DNA from: Tissierellia bacterium | Lineage (GTDB): Bacteria > Bacillota > Clostridia > Peptostreptococcales > Acidaminobacteraceae | NCBI GenBank assembly: GCA_012520095.1 | Contig: JAAYOV010000045.1 | Coordinates: 1-35,772, forward strand | DNA length: 35,772 bases | Reading direction: 5' to 3' | Shown: one piece after another, positions 15,707 to 23,168 of the stretch | How positions within the stretch are numbered: the stretch's first letter is position 1 | Layout: each line of letters starts with the position of its first letter | Position numbers and translations under genes: made by a program | Notes under the pieces: model-generated | What the model saw: the letters and a program-made list of their open reading frames with translations, nothing else | The model's database searches: none | What the model was told of the DNA's origin: nothing

Positions 15707-16672
15707 ATGATCCATTACATCCTTGAGAAAATTTTACGCACATTAATAGTGTTTTTCATCATGTCTATTCTATTTTTTGCTCTCTACAGCGCCATTGCTG
15801 CAGATGCGGTTGGTTCCGATGTTGAGCCTTCGGTGGTAGAAGCGCCTTATAGCGCGACATATGCGAATTCGCATCATACCGGACCGACTTACATCGGCTA
15901 TGTTCGCTGGATGAGCGCGATGTTTCGGCTGGACTTTGGTCGGAGCAGCCGCTACCAATGTCCCGCCATTGATGCCGTCCGATTACCATTCATATTTACC
16001 GTTAAAATGAATATTTTTGCTGTTCTTTTGGGCCTCTTGATTGCCACTCCATTGGGGATTTCCTCGGCTGTAAAGAAAGACTCACTCTTTGACAACATAA
16101 TAAAAGCTGTTTCAACCGTCATGCACAACACACCTGTATTTATCTTGACTCTTGTTATTATGTATTTTTTCGGCGTGAAGTGGAAATTGTTCCCGCTAAA
16201 TGGAATGGAGACGCTCTATTTCAAAGGGACGGCGATGGAGTTGTGGTTGGATCGGCTCAAGCATCTCGTTCTTCCGCTATTTGTCATGACGATCGTATCG
16301 ATTTGCGGGCTTGTCGGCTATGTGAGAGCGGCCATGAAGGAAGTGCTTGCTCAAGGCTATGTCAAGACAGCGTATGCCAAAGGGCTCGGGGAAAAGACCG
16401 TCATCCTTTCCCATGCTTGGAAAAATGCATTATTTTCCCTTCTTGCCGTAATCGTCCGATGGGTCAAGAATCTCTTTTTCGCTTCATCTGTCATTGAGAG
16501 CATGTTTAACCTAAATGGTGTCGGAAAGCTCTATTTTGATTCGCTTTTCGCCAAAGATTACAGCGTGGTACTGGCTATCCTGATTTTAATTGTGTTTTTT
16601 TCTCTTGTCGGAAATCTCTTAATGGCTCTCGGTTGGGGGATCGCCAATCCACGTATACGCATCAATGAATAG
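15707..16672 (+). CDS. ABC transporter permease, OppB/DppB type
   Basis: This 321-aa inner-membrane permease has an N-terminal TM segment, an extracytoplasmic loop, and then five hydrophobic segments of the binding-protein-dependent transport domain. The EAA coupling region that contacts an ATPase is visible as GYVKTAYAKGLGEKTVILSH. MIHYILEKILRTLIVFF is the usual OppB-like start; ATG 15707 has GAAGGTGAG upstream at 15691-15699, whereas an in-frame TTG at 15578 would add 43 unlike residues and lies before the hairpin. The loop after TM1 keeps LDFGRSSRY, the conserved LDFG segment of OppB proteins. The OppC-type partner starts 16 bases downstream. Confidence 0.9.
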   Translation: MIHYILEKILRTLIVFFIMSILFFALYSAIAADAVGSDVEPSVVEAPYSATYANSHHTGPTYIGYVRWMSAMFRLDFGRSSRYQCPAIDAVRLPFIFTVKMNIFAVLLGLLIATPLGISSAVKKDSLFDNIIKAVSTVMHNTPVFILTLVIMYFFGVKWKLFPLNGMETLYFKGTAMELWLDRLKHLVLPLFVMTIVSICGLVGYVRAAMKEVLAQGYVKTAYAKGLGEKTVILSHAWKNALFSLLAVIVRWVKNLFFASSVIESMFNLNGVGKLYFDSLFAKDYSVVLAILILIVFFSLVGNLLMALGWGIANPRIRINE

Positions 16673-16687
16673 GAGGGAAATGGGCAG

Positions 16688-18520
16688 ATGGATAACAGAA
16701 CAGATCTTTCCAACGCACAGATTCCTCCCATGAAAAGGGATGGGATGTTTCAGAGACTCTTTGGAAATCGAAATAAACTTGCCGTTTATACAGTGGAACA
16801 GAATCAGAATCCCTGGAAAATGGTGTTGCATATTTTTGCAAGAAACCGAGTATCTAAGTGGGCCGGAATTCTATTATTCACCATTGTTGTACTTGTGTTT
16901 TTTGGAACGATGCTTCGTCCGGTCGGTATAGGTTATACGGAAGGAACACAATTAAACCTGCCTCCCTCTCGAGATTATATGGCAGCACCGGATGATCTTC
17001 TAAGAAACCTGTACAAGATAGAAAACGGACGCTCTTTTGGCGTGGGCATCGATTGTTCAGGAGAGGTCTTCATCTGGGGGGACACCCGCATAAACAATAA
17101 AGTCGATATCAGAAATGTCCCTGAAAATCTGCCTCCGCTTGTGGACATATCAGTGGGAGATGATCATGTATTAGGAAGGACGGATGCAGGCATGCTCATC
17201 GCCTGGGGCAATGATCGACAGAGGCAATCACACGTTCCTTGGGAACTGGAGAATATAGAGTCGGCTCAGATCGAGGCGGGTTATCAGACTTCAGCTGTCG
17301 TCGATGTTGATGGAAACACGCATCTCTTTGGGAATATTAAAAACATAGATTATGTCCAGCAGCATAAATGGCAGGGACAGATAGAGCAAATCGCCATGTC
17401 TGTAGATGGGGTAATCGGATTGACATTTGACGGTCGTCTCGTCTATCTCGGTCAGCAACCGAACTTTTACTCCCGAGTTCCCGAAGGGAGATTCGTTGAT
17501 GTTGCGGCATCGGCAAAGGCATTTGCCGCCGTGCGCGAAGATGGCGAAATTATTGTCTGGGGCAATCTCTCCTATAAGGGAGAGGGAAGGGTTCCTGAAC
17601 ACACTTCGCCCGCCGTGCAAGTAGACGGGGGTCGATATCATTTCACAGCGCTTTTAGAAGATGGTAGTGTAATTGCCTGGGGAGACAATACATATAAGCA
17701 GTCTATTGTTCCCGCGTGGCTGGATGGAAAAACGGTCAAGTATCTCAGCAGCGATTATTATCAGAATTATGCCCTCACGGAAGACAATGAATTCATCGCT
17801 TGGGGTCTTAAAGGCTATCTGTTCGGTTCTGACGACTTCGGCCGCGACATTTTCATCCGCCTTTTATATGGCGGGCGAATGACGATAACCATTGCAGCTA
17901 TTGCTGTCATGATTGCCTCCATTATTGGCGTCGTGATCGGAGGGCTCTCCGGTTATTTTGGAGGAATAATCGATTATTTGCTTCAGCGATTTAGCGAAGC
18001 CGTCGCCTCCCTCCCTCTGTTGCCCTTTGCGATGATGCTAAACGTCATCGTCGGGAGCGCCCTCGCACCGGCACAGAGAGTCTATTTAATGATGGCGATA
18101 TTAGGACTGCTCTCTTGGCCGGATGTGCAGCGCCTCGTCCGTGCGCAGGTGATGAATGTTCGGGAAAAGGAATACGTCCTCGCCGCCAGGGCGATGGGTG
18201 TAGGAGAAATGCATATTATGATCCGCTACATGGTTCCAAGTGTCCTTTCGACCGTCTTTGTTTCAATGGCAGAAATCTTTGTCTGCTTGATACTGACGGA
18301 ATCATCCATTTCTTTTCTTGGGCTCGGAATACCACTTCCCATTCCGACATGGGGGAATATGCTTCATGGAGCCAACCAAAGTATCGTCATCCAGAGTTAC
18401 TGGTGGAGATGGATCTTCGTCTCCATTGCTCTGAGCATCAGCGTCATCAGCATTCGCCTCATCGGAGATGGGCTGTGTGATGCGATCCACTTAAAGAAGC
18501 GCGAAGATAGGAGGAGATGA
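16688..18520 (+). CDS. OppC-type ABC permease with inserted seven-bladed RCC1-like beta-propeller
   Basis: This 610-aa protein is twice the size of OppC/DppC (about 300 aa). Residues 1-92 hold the cytosolic N-terminus, TM1 (about 58-76) and the start of the loop ending in LNLPPS. Residues 377-610 resume as YLFGSDDFGRDIFIRLLYGG with the remaining five TM segments and EAA loop EYVLAARAMGVGEMHIMIRY. Between them, about residues 101-376 hold seven repeats of an RCC1/BNR-like unit: a hydrophobic strand, G-x-x-x-x-x-A/G-x-x-x-DG-x-hydrophobic-x-x-W/L-G. WG or similar occurs at 130-131, 173-174, 214-215, 254-255, 291-292, 331-332 and 372-373. Normal OppC topology puts this insert outside, facing the binding protein. 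AGGAGG lies upstream; the stop overlaps the next ATG (ATGA). The insert is in frame and clean, so I read it as a true domain insertion. Confidence 0.9.
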   Translation: MDNRTDLSNAQIPPMKRDGMFQRLFGNRNKLAVYTVEQNQNPWKMVLHIFARNRVSKWAGILLFTIVVLVFFGTMLRPVGIGYTEGTQLNLPPSRDYMAAPDDLLRNLYKIENGRSFGVGIDCSGEVFIWGDTRINNKVDIRNVPENLPPLVDISVGDDHVLGRTDAGMLIAWGNDRQRQSHVPWELENIESAQIEAGYQTSAVVDVDGNTHLFGNIKNIDYVQQHKWQGQIEQIAMSVDGVIGLTFDGRLVYLGQQPNFYSRVPEGRFVDVAASAKAFAAVREDGEIIVWGNLSYKGEGRVPEHTSPAVQVDGGRYHFTALLEDGSVIAWGDNTYKQSIVPAWLDGKTVKYLSSDYYQNYALTEDNEFIAWGLKGYLFGSDDFGRDIFIRLLYGGRMTITIAAIAVMIASIIGVVIGGLSGYFGGIIDYLLQRFSEAVASLPLLPFAMMLNVIVGSALAPAQRVYLMMAILGLLSWPDVQRLVRAQVMNVREKEYVLAARAMGVGEMHIMIRYMVPSVLSTVFVSMAEIFVCLILTESSISFLGLGIPLPIPTWGNMLHGANQSIVIQSYWWRWIFVSIALSISVISIRLIGDGLCDAIHLKKREDRRR

Positions 18521-19512
18521 TGCCATTATTAGAAGTGAAAAATCTCCACACTAATTATTTAACGAGGCGAGGTGTTGTCCAAGCTGTCTATGATGTTTCT
18601 TTCTCTTTGAAACGAGGAAGAACTCTTGGCATTGTCGGAGAGGCGGGGAGCGGAAAGACGACCTCTGTCTTGAGCATTTTGCAGCTTCTTGACAAAAACG
18701 GTCGGATTGACTCCGGAGAAATTTGGTTTGACGGGGAGGAAATCACAAAAATGGATCAAGAGCAGATGAGGCAGATTCGAGGAAATGATATTTCCTTCAT
18801 TTTTCAAGGGTTGCCGATGAGTCTCAATCCGGTTTTTACAGTGGAGGAGCAGGTCTGCGAGCCGTTTCTTGTTCATCAGAACATGAGTAAAGCCGAGGCA
18901 GAAAATAAAGTCACTGAAATGCTTTCACTCGTCAACATCGCGGATCCGGAGAGTGTGAAAAAATTGTATCCTCATCAGCTTTCCGAGGGCATGCGCCAGC
19001 GCATTATGATTGCAATGGCATTTGCTTGCGAGCCGAAGCTTCTCATCGCCGATGAGCCGACATCAAGTTTGGATGTGACGATCCAAGCGCAAATTCTTAC
19101 ACTGATAAAGGATCTTAAAAGTCAAGCCAATACTTCCATCCTTTTGACAACTCCCGACATAGGCGTCATCCATGAGATGGCCGATGACGTACTCGTGATG
19201 AACAATGGATTCGCTGTAGAGGAGGCGCCGGTAGAAATTGTTTTCGGAGACGACGGCGTATTCTCGCATCCCTACACAGAAGAATTATTGAAACTTCCCG
19301 GTTTGGATGCGCCTGCGGGTGCGTGTTTCCGGATGGGTTATGCATCGAGCTTGCATCGAAACCGTCTTCATGCAGGGTGTGTGTTTACCTCGCGTTGTCA
19401 ATACGCGACGGACCGATGCAGAGAGGTCGAGCCGGAATGGACTGAAGTAGAAAAGAACCACAGGGTGCGTTGCTTTTATCCGCGCAAGGGAGTGAGAAGT
19501 AATGGAAGATAA
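18517..19512 (+). CDS. ABC transporter ATPase, OppD type, with altered H-loop and signature
   Basis: This 331-aa nucleotide-binding subunit keeps Walker [10 protein letters not shown] (residues 41-49), the Q-loop glutamine (Gln97 in [11 protein letters not shown]), and Walker B LLIADEP with Asp179 and Glu180. The signature is LSEGM (155-159) instead of LSGGM. The switch histidine of ITHDLGVV is replaced: here the segment reads TTPDIGVI, with Pro213 at that place. The C-terminal oligopeptide-transporter extension with Cys-rich [15 protein letters not shown] is present. It starts at an ATG overlapping the permease stop, and its last codons overlap the next ATPase start. Loss of the switch histidine should slow or alter ATP hydrolysis; the gene is otherwise intact. 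Confidence 0.9.
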   Translation: MMPLLEVKNLHTNYLTRRGVVQAVYDVSFSLKRGRTLGIVGEAGSGKTTSVLSILQLLDKNGRIDSGEIWFDGEEITKMDQEQMRQIRGNDISFIFQGLPMSLNPVFTVEEQVCEPFLVHQNMSKAEAENKVTEMLSLVNIADPESVKKLYPHQLSEGMRQRIMIAMAFACEPKLLIADEPTSSLDVTIQAQILTLIKDLKSQANTSILLTTPDIGVIHEMADDVLVMNNGFAVEEAPVEIVFGDDGVFSHPYTEELLKLPGLDAPAGACFRMGYASSLHRNRLHAGCVFTSRCQYATDRCREVEPEWTEVEKNHRVRCFYPRKGVRSNGR

Positions 19513-20512
19513 AAGGCTTCTCTTTCGAATCCGAAATCTAAAAAAATACTTCCCGCTGAAGAAGCGCAGTTTCTTACAGCGCGAGGTGGGATCTGTTCGC
19601 GCCATCGACAATATCAATTTTGATATTTATGAAGGCGAGACATTGAGTATTGTGGGGGAATCGGGCTGCGGCAAGTCGACGCTCGGACGCACGATTTTAC
19701 AACTCTATAAACCCACTGAGGGGACAGTGGAGTATTTCGGCAGCCGACTTTCTTCCGGAGGGCCTGTCGGCCTCCAATCTCTCCATGTCACACAGATGAG
19801 AAAATATCGCAAGGATATGCAGTTGATCTTTCAAGATCCCTATTCTGCTCTCAATCCCTATATGACGGTAGGGCAGATGATAGCAGAAGGACTTCAAGCG
19901 CAGAGTATGCTCGAGCGGGAACCAAAGAAAAATCGGGAATATATTTTTTCCATCATGGAACAGTGTGGATTGCCACCTGAGGTTGCACACGGCTACCCAC
20001 ATCAATTTTCTGCACAACAGCGCCGGCGCATCAGCATCGCTCGAAGTTTGGCTCTTCGGCCTGTGTTCATTATTGCCGATGAACCGGTTTCTGATCTGGA
20101 TGCTCCTTTTCGGAGCCGCATACTCAATCTGCTACTGGAGCTAAAAAGAGATCACGGACTGACGTACATGCTCACCTTTAGTGATTTATCGCTCACAAAG
20201 TATATTTCGGACAGGGTGGGCGTCATGTTTGAGGGAACCATCGTCGAATTAGCGGAATCGACTGCTCTGCATGCTTTGCCGATTCATCCATATACGGAAG
20301 CTCTGCTTTTAGCGACTCCTTCAAGTGAGCGAAGGCGAAAGGGGAGAACTCGCATCTTGGAAGGGAACACAACTTCTTCCCTCCCTCTTCCTTCGGGATG
20401 CGCATTTTACTCGCGATGTAAATATGCTACGCAGATCTGTAGAGAAAAGGCACCGATGTTCAAAGAGCATCGCCCGAATCATTATGTTGCATGCCATCAT
20501 CCGCTGGGATAA
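19502..20512 (+). CDS. ABC transporter ATPase, OppF type, with altered H-loop and signature
   Basis: This 336-aa protein is the second nucleotide-binding subunit. Walker A is GESGCGKST (52-60), the Q-loop is IFQDPYSALNP (Gln111) and Walker B is FIIADEP with Asp193 and Glu194. The signature is FSAQQ (169-173) instead of LSGGQ, so both glycines that touch the ATP phosphate are gone. The switch histidine of FISHDLSVV is replaced by serine (Ser227 in LTFSDLSLT). The C-terminal extension GCAFYSRCKYATQIC is conserved. The ATG start at 19502 overlaps the upstream gene by 11 bases. The downstream hairpin at 20718-20760 is 200 bases away. Together with the upstream ATPase it implies an unusual ATP cycle rather than a random defect in one subunit. 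Confidence 0.9.
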   Translation: MEDKRLLFRIRNLKKYFPLKKRSFLQREVGSVRAIDNINFDIYEGETLSIVGESGCGKSTLGRTILQLYKPTEGTVEYFGSRLSSGGPVGLQSLHVTQMRKYRKDMQLIFQDPYSALNPYMTVGQMIAEGLQAQSMLEREPKKNREYIFSIMEQCGLPPEVAHGYPHQFSAQQRRRISIARSLALRPVFIIADEPVSDLDAPFRSRILNLLLELKRDHGLTYMLTFSDLSLTKYISDRVGVMFEGTIVELAESTALHALPIHPYTEALLLATPSSERRRKGRTRILEGNTTSSLPLPSGCAFYSRCKYATQICREKAPMFKEHRPNHYVACHHPLG

Positions 20513-20618
20513 TGTGTATTCCTCGTTTAGATGAAATATTATTCATTGCCGAAGGGTTGATGAGAATGAATAATGAAGAAAACAGCAAGATACATTTCCG
20601 TGAATGACGGGTAAGGTA

Positions 20619-20647
20619 TTGAACTCATGACACTTTTCCTATATGCT
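20619..20647 (+). promoter_or_regulatory. Candidate promoter inside the transporter-lipoprotein spacer
   Basis: TTGAAC (20619-20624) and TATGCT (20642-20647) are spaced by 17 bases, each matching four of six consensus positions. Transcription would start near 20654 and could stop at the hairpin 20718-20760, giving an RNA of about 105 bases. Confidence 0.4.
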
Positions 20648-20717
20648 TATATTGATGGGAGGACCGGCCCATCCTAAAATAGTTAATATCCCCTTGTTCG
20701 TATATCTCCTTCTGTGT

Positions 20718-20760
20718 GAAGTGTTCGGGAGTCCTTAAGGATTCCCGAATACTTCGTTTT
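20718..20760 (+). terminator. Long terminator-like hairpin (17-bp stem)
   Basis: The arms at 20718-20734 and 20739-20755 pair over 17 positions with two G-T pairs around a TTAA loop, and GTTTT follows. The 3' arm base ACTTC is also the 5' arm of a second hairpin, ACTTCGT/ACGAAGT at 20751-20768, so the two structures compete. It ends either the transporter operon or a small transcript from 20654. Confidence 0.65.
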
Positions 20761-20927
20761 GACGAAGTTCGTGAGTATCTTTGAGCGCATAAAGGAGGTG
20801 ATCGAAGAGAGGAACCTGTCCGGAAAGTGAATCATACTCCTCCGGGTATTTCATAAAACGATGAAGTTCTCTATGATAATATAGATTGTGTACATATGAG
20901 TTTGTGAAATGAATTGAGGTGAACTTT

Positions 20928-21836
20928 ATGAAAAGAATGATGGCTATTTTGCTTGCGGTTTCCATTCTCTTGGGGCTGAGCGCTTGTGGCGGGGGACTGA
21001 AAGAGTCATATATGGGAACGTATCGCGCGTATTCGGGAGAGATGTTCGGTATTACGATGACAGCCGATGAACTCTTCGGAGGCGAAGACAAGTTTACCCT
21101 TGAGCTGAGGTCCTCAGAGAAGGTGACCGTCGATGCGCAAGGCGAAAAATTGAAAGGCAAATATACGCTGAGCGATGAGAGCATTACCATTGAGGTGGAT
21201 AATCTTACGATGAGCGGAAGGCTTATCGACAACATGCTTTTTGTCGACAATGTGCTTGGCATGGAGGGATTAAAGATTATCTTCTACAAAGAAGGGACGA
21301 CACCGACGATGACGCCCGGAGCTTCCGCCGGCGAAGAATCGGCTGGAGCGGTAGAAACACCTATGACGATTGAAGAGGCTCCCGAATCCGGGGAGACGGC
21401 TTCTGAGCCTGTCGCCGATGTAGGCGTGTTGGGCAATTACTATGGATTTGCCTATCATTCCAATGCCAATCAGGACTTTTCTCTTCGGTTTGAGGATAAA
21501 GTGCCTATATGGGCATATCTCGGGTCGGACGCCGAAGGAGATAACTTCTTTGAAATTTACAAAGAAGAGGATCGAAATACCGATTCCGTGATCGCGTCCA
21601 TGTGGGTTATGATATTTGACAATAAAATGGTTCCCTTCATTGGCGAAGAAAATGCCTGGATCTACGATGTCTATCTGACGGAGGCCGATACGACGCCCAT
21701 GACAGTTGAAATCGTTGACGATACGCTTATTATGCACTATTCGTATCACAAGATAGATGGCGAAGTAGAATACAGTGCTGATGTGACCTTTTATCTTCTT
21801 AAAGAAGGGACGCCTTGGATAGAGCCGAGTTTTTGA
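20928..21836 (+). CDS. Lipoprotein of unknown function, paralogue A
   Basis: I do not recognise a named family. The 302-aa protein has a lipoprotein signal, MKRMMAILLAVSILLGLSAC, with lipobox LSAC and Cys20, so it is membrane-anchored outside the cell. An N-terminal beta-rich domain (about 25-115) ends in IIFYKEGT. A Pro/Thr/Ser/Glu linker follows (about 120-165), and then a second domain with NFFEIY and IGEENAWIY. AGGTGA directly upstream supports ATG 20928; an in-frame GTG at 20919 overlaps that site. The next gene encodes a protein of the same architecture. Adjacent to, but separated by 415 bases from, the peptide transporter, so a link in function is only possible, not shown. Confidence 0.8.
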   Translation: MKRMMAILLAVSILLGLSACGGGLKESYMGTYRAYSGEMFGITMTADELFGGEDKFTLELRSSEKVTVDAQGEKLKGKYTLSDESITIEVDNLTMSGRLIDNMLFVDNVLGMEGLKIIFYKEGTTPTMTPGASAGEESAGAVETPMTIEEAPESGETASEPVADVGVLGNYYGFAYHSNANQDFSLRFEDKVPIWAYLGSDAEGDNFFEIYKEEDRNTDSVIASMWVMIFDNKMVPFIGEENAWIYDVYLTEADTTPMTVEIVDDTLIMHYSYHKIDGEVEYSADVTFYLLKEGTPWIEPSF

Positions 21837-21940
21837 TTTAATTGATCTATCTAACCACAATAGAGAAAATGACGATGAGAATATTAGATGTCTCTGTCAA
21901 TTTATGGATTTAAATGCTGAGAGTGATGGTGGAGGAGGAG

Positions 21941-22777
21941 ATGAGAAAAACGGCAACGCTGACATTACTTCTGATCGGTCTGATTTTAAGCGGATGCAGC
22001 GATATCGATTTCTTGGCAAGTGAAAGTCCCAATGCCGGTATGTGGCACGGTCACAGTGTATCGGTTTGGGGAAAAGAGGAATCGATTGAATCGGTTTATC
22101 CGGACGGATTTGATATAGAACTCATCAGTGGCGGCAGAGGAAAAGTAAGCTTAAGCGGTGATACGGAAGATGCGATATGGACACTCAAAGACGGCAACTT
22201 CACCATCAAATGGGGTGAAAACAAGCTTTTCGGAATGCTGGAAGGAGAAAAAATTGTACTGGAGAGTGAACAAGGCACAAATGTCATTTTTTACAAAGAG
22301 GGTGCATCGGTTCCACCTTTAAGACAAATTTATCCTCTCTCGCAGGAAAGCCCGACAGAGCCTGAGACATCGGTGGAGAGTCCGGTAGAGGAAGGTTTTG
22401 TCTTGCGAAGCCGGTGGACAGGGGTGATCTATAACAAGGATATTTCAGGAGATTTTCCCTTTCCGGAAGTTCAAGAAGTCAACGGTTATATCGGCTTGGA
22501 TTCGCATACACAGAGGGAGTTCTTTGAGATCTATGCAGCCGATGACGGCAAGGTGATTCTCTCCATGTTTATCAATATTGAATCATGCGATGTTTTTAGA
22601 GCGGAGATAGGCGAGGATGACGCATGGATATATAGGCATCTCCTGACACCGGAAGAAGAGTCCATATTTGACGGCTATCTTTACGAAAATACTTTTAGCT
22701 TTATGTATGAATATGATGACGGCGATGGGAGCGCAAGCATCGTCATTGCGCTGTCGGCAGAAGAGAGCAATCCATAA
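21941..22777 (+). CDS. Lipoprotein of unknown function, paralogue B
   Basis: This 278-aa protein has a lipoprotein signal with lipobox LSGC (Cys19). Like its upstream neighbour it has an N-terminal beta-rich domain ending in VIFYKEGA, an acidic Pro/Ser/Thr linker (SQESPTEPETSVESPVEE), and a C-terminal domain with EFFEIY and IGEDDAWIY. These shared motifs at equivalent places indicate an old tandem duplication that has diverged strongly. ATG 21941 is chosen because GGAGG sits 5 bases upstream and the signal peptide then starts MRK; upstream ATGs at 21914 and 21926 would put acidic residues before it. A strong terminator follows. The function is unknown; there are no enzymatic motifs that I can see. 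Confidence 0.8.
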   Translation: MRKTATLTLLLIGLILSGCSDIDFLASESPNAGMWHGHSVSVWGKEESIESVYPDGFDIELISGGRGKVSLSGDTEDAIWTLKDGNFTIKWGENKLFGMLEGEKIVLESEQGTNVIFYKEGASVPPLRQIYPLSQESPTEPETSVESPVEEGFVLRSRWTGVIYNKDISGDFPFPEVQEVNGYIGLDSHTQREFFEIYAADDGKVILSMFINIESCDVFRAEIGEDDAWIYRHLLTPEEESIFDGYLYENTFSFMYEYDDGDGSASIVIALSAEESNP

Positions 22778-22807
22778 GTCGTTGCTCCAAAGCAGCATTA
22801 AACAAAT

Positions 22808-22845
22808 GGATACTTCCTGAATTACTCAGGAGGTATCCGTTTTTT
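22808..22845 (+). terminator. Rho-independent terminator after the lipoprotein pair
   Basis: A 13-bp stem with one G-T pair is formed by 22808-22820 and 22826-22838 around an ATTAC loop, followed by GTTTTTT. It lies 30 bases after the second lipoprotein stop. Confidence 0.92.
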
Positions 22846-23168
22846 GTTGGAAAACGGCTTAGTAAAGACATTGTATTTTCCTATGGCAGAAGCAGGCATG
22901 ATAGTTTTTACAAATGTTTGATGTCTATTAGGGTTGAAAAGAGTTTGAAATACAATAGTTTGTTTGATAGATAGCAAACGATAAATAGGGTAGAAGAAGC
23001 AAGAAAAGAGAAAAATGGATTTTCTTTTTCATTAGTTTGTGATAAATTAATCATATAAGAGATATGAACGGAGAATGCTTGGGTATCATTTACTTAAACA
23101 AGTGAATTATAAGCTGAAATAATGCGTTCAGACACGTCAATAGGCGGAGACGGGAAAGGAGACGAGAT
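22846..23168. other. AT-rich spacer upstream of crt
   Basis: This 323-base stretch has no plausible gene or known RNA. It is markedly richer in A and T than the flanking genes. TATAAG at 23054-23059 is a fair -10 but has no good -35, and TTGAAA (22945-22950) with TAGATA (22968-22973) at 17 bases is a second weak candidate. A near-palindrome, TGATAAATTAATCA, lies at 23040-23053 beside the first -10. The crt ribosome binding site AAAGGAGA lies at the end of the stretch. Confidence 0.5.

Larger units (their letters stand above)
20513..20927. other. Intergenic region with inverted repeats, possible small transcript and strong SD-like sequence
   Basis: This 415-base stretch has no convincing gene. 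It holds an inverted repeat, ATTATTCATT (20538-20547) with AATGAATAAT (20565-20574). A promoter-like pair lies at 20619-20647, a small GATGGG/CCCATC hairpin at 20654-20673, and a long hairpin followed by GTTTT at 20718-20760. An exact AAAGGAGGTGATC lies at 20791-20803, complementary to the 16S rRNA 3' tail, with no good start codon after it. A weak -10 (TATGAT 20872-20877) lies before the lipoprotein gene. On the reverse strand, 20854-20735 encodes 39 residues that look protein-like, which may be a gene remnant. Confidence 0.55.

Noticed and set aside
16988..17815. Propeller insert as a separate gene or mobile intron/intein
   Set aside because: It has no start or stop signals, no intein splice residues and no homing domain, and it falls exactly in an extracytoplasmic loop, so a domain insertion explains it better.
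20791..20803. Fragment of a 16S rRNA gene 3' end on the minus strand
   Set aside because: Only the 13 bases complementary to a Shine-Dalgarno sequence match; the flanking bases have no similarity to helix 45 of 16S rRNA.
20735..21262. 175-codon minus-strand frame across the first lipoprotein gene
   Set aside because: Most of it is the shadow of a lipoprotein with signal peptide and ribosome site; only its last part, in the spacer, was kept as a low-interest finding.
22846..23168. T-box or other known riboswitch upstream of crt
   Set aside because: No conserved T-box motif, purine, SAM or other core could be found in this AT-rich stretch.
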